Part shown: piece after piece, positions 6,254 through 6,327 of the stretch
How the letters are laid out: the number at the start of each line of letters is the position of its first letter
Position numbering within the stretch: position 1 is the first letter of the stretch
Origin: an uncultured Lachnospiraceae bacterium
Lineage (GTDB): Bacteria > Bacillota > Clostridia > Lachnospirales > Lachnospiraceae
DNA length: 6,327 nucleotides
NCBI GenBank assembly: GCA_947589175.1
Contig: CANPZR010000148.1
Location: 1 to 6,327 of the forward strand
Direction: 5' to 3'
Translations under genes and position numbers: made by a program
The notes under the pieces: model-generated
Seen by the model: the letters and a program-made list of their open reading frames with translations, nothing else
Database searches by the model: none
What the model was told of the DNA's origin: nothing

Positions 6254-6327
6254 ATCGAGTAGGAGGCGGTGATTAGCCGCCGTCCTCTCACACCACCGTG
6301 CGTACCGTTCGGTACACGGCGGTTTCA
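6254..6327 (-). mobile_element. 3' end of a group II intron (domains V and VI), cut by the window edge
   Basis: Read on the minus strand, domain V (6323-6292) folds as a 9-pair lower helix, a 2-base CG bulge on the 3' side, a 4-pair upper helix and a GAAC loop. The lower helix contains CGC with a central G-U pair, the position of the catalytic triad. Domain VI (6289-6257) has a 7-base loop, a GGCGG/CCGCC helix, an AGGA/TCCT helix and a 3-pair base. The only unpaired base on its 3' strand is the A at 6260. That A is followed by six bases, CTCGAT, placing a branch point 7 bases from a 3' splice site after 6254, and the intron ends in AT as the AY rule requires. The subclass is not assigned: the CGC triad recalls group IIC, but the loop is not GNRA. 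The body of the intron and any maturase lie off the right edge. Confidence 0.8.
6292..6323 (-). ncRNA. Group II intron domain V hairpin
   Basis: This is the catalytic hairpin of the intron, 32 bases long. The outer arms are 6323-6315 and 6300-6292, the bulge is 6302-6301, the inner arms are 6314-6311 and 6306-6303, and the loop is 6310-6307. The usual length is about 34 bases, so the upper helix is one pair shorter than the common form. Confidence 0.7.

Noticed and set aside
6200..6262. 20-codon plus-strand ORF with a purine-rich stretch before its ATG
   Set aside because: It crosses the intron boundary and the plus-strand promoter. It is too short to support, and I recognise no peptide family.

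Overview
The window looks like chromosomal or island DNA from a Gram-positive gut-type anaerobe of the Clostridia, most likely Lachnospiraceae. This is inferred from strong GGAGG-type ribosome sites, the style of the three proteins and the mixed base composition; it is not proven. All three genes lie on the minus strand, so transcription runs from high to low coordinates. No tRNA, rRNA, CRISPR array or complete insertion sequence was seen.

Right end (6254-6327): the last 74 bases are, on the minus strand, the 3' end of a group II intron. A domain V hairpin and a domain VI hairpin with a bulged branch-point adenosine can both be folded by hand. The rest of the intron, including any reverse transcriptase ORF, lies beyond the window. 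A sigma-A-like promoter on the plus strand abuts the intron edge and points into it.

Centre right (5049-6253): a complete 308-residue tyrosine recombinase has its own promoter (TTGAAT, 17-base spacer, TATACT) and a good ribosome site. It is flanked by a perfect 13-base inverted repeat, one copy in its leader and one in the gap before the next gene. This is the most interesting structure in the window, because it could be a pair of recombination sites or operators for the recombinase.

Centre (2079-5048): a complete type I restriction endonuclease subunit, HsdR, of the EcoR124I type, has intact nuclease and helicase motifs. Its partners HsdM and HsdS are not in the window. A recombinase next to hsdR is the layout seen in phase-variable type I restriction-modification loci, where the recombinase shuffles hsdS segments. 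I infer that hsdM and hsdS lie beyond the right edge, past the group II intron.

Left (1-2007): a complete glycoside hydrolase family 31 enzyme, probably an intracellular alpha-xylosidase or alpha-glucosidase, follows hsdR after 71 bases on the same strand. It has no convincing promoter of its own and no terminator before it. It is visibly richer in GC than hsdR and functionally unrelated, so the junction at about 2008-2078 probably marks one border of the mobile restriction module against resident metabolic genes.
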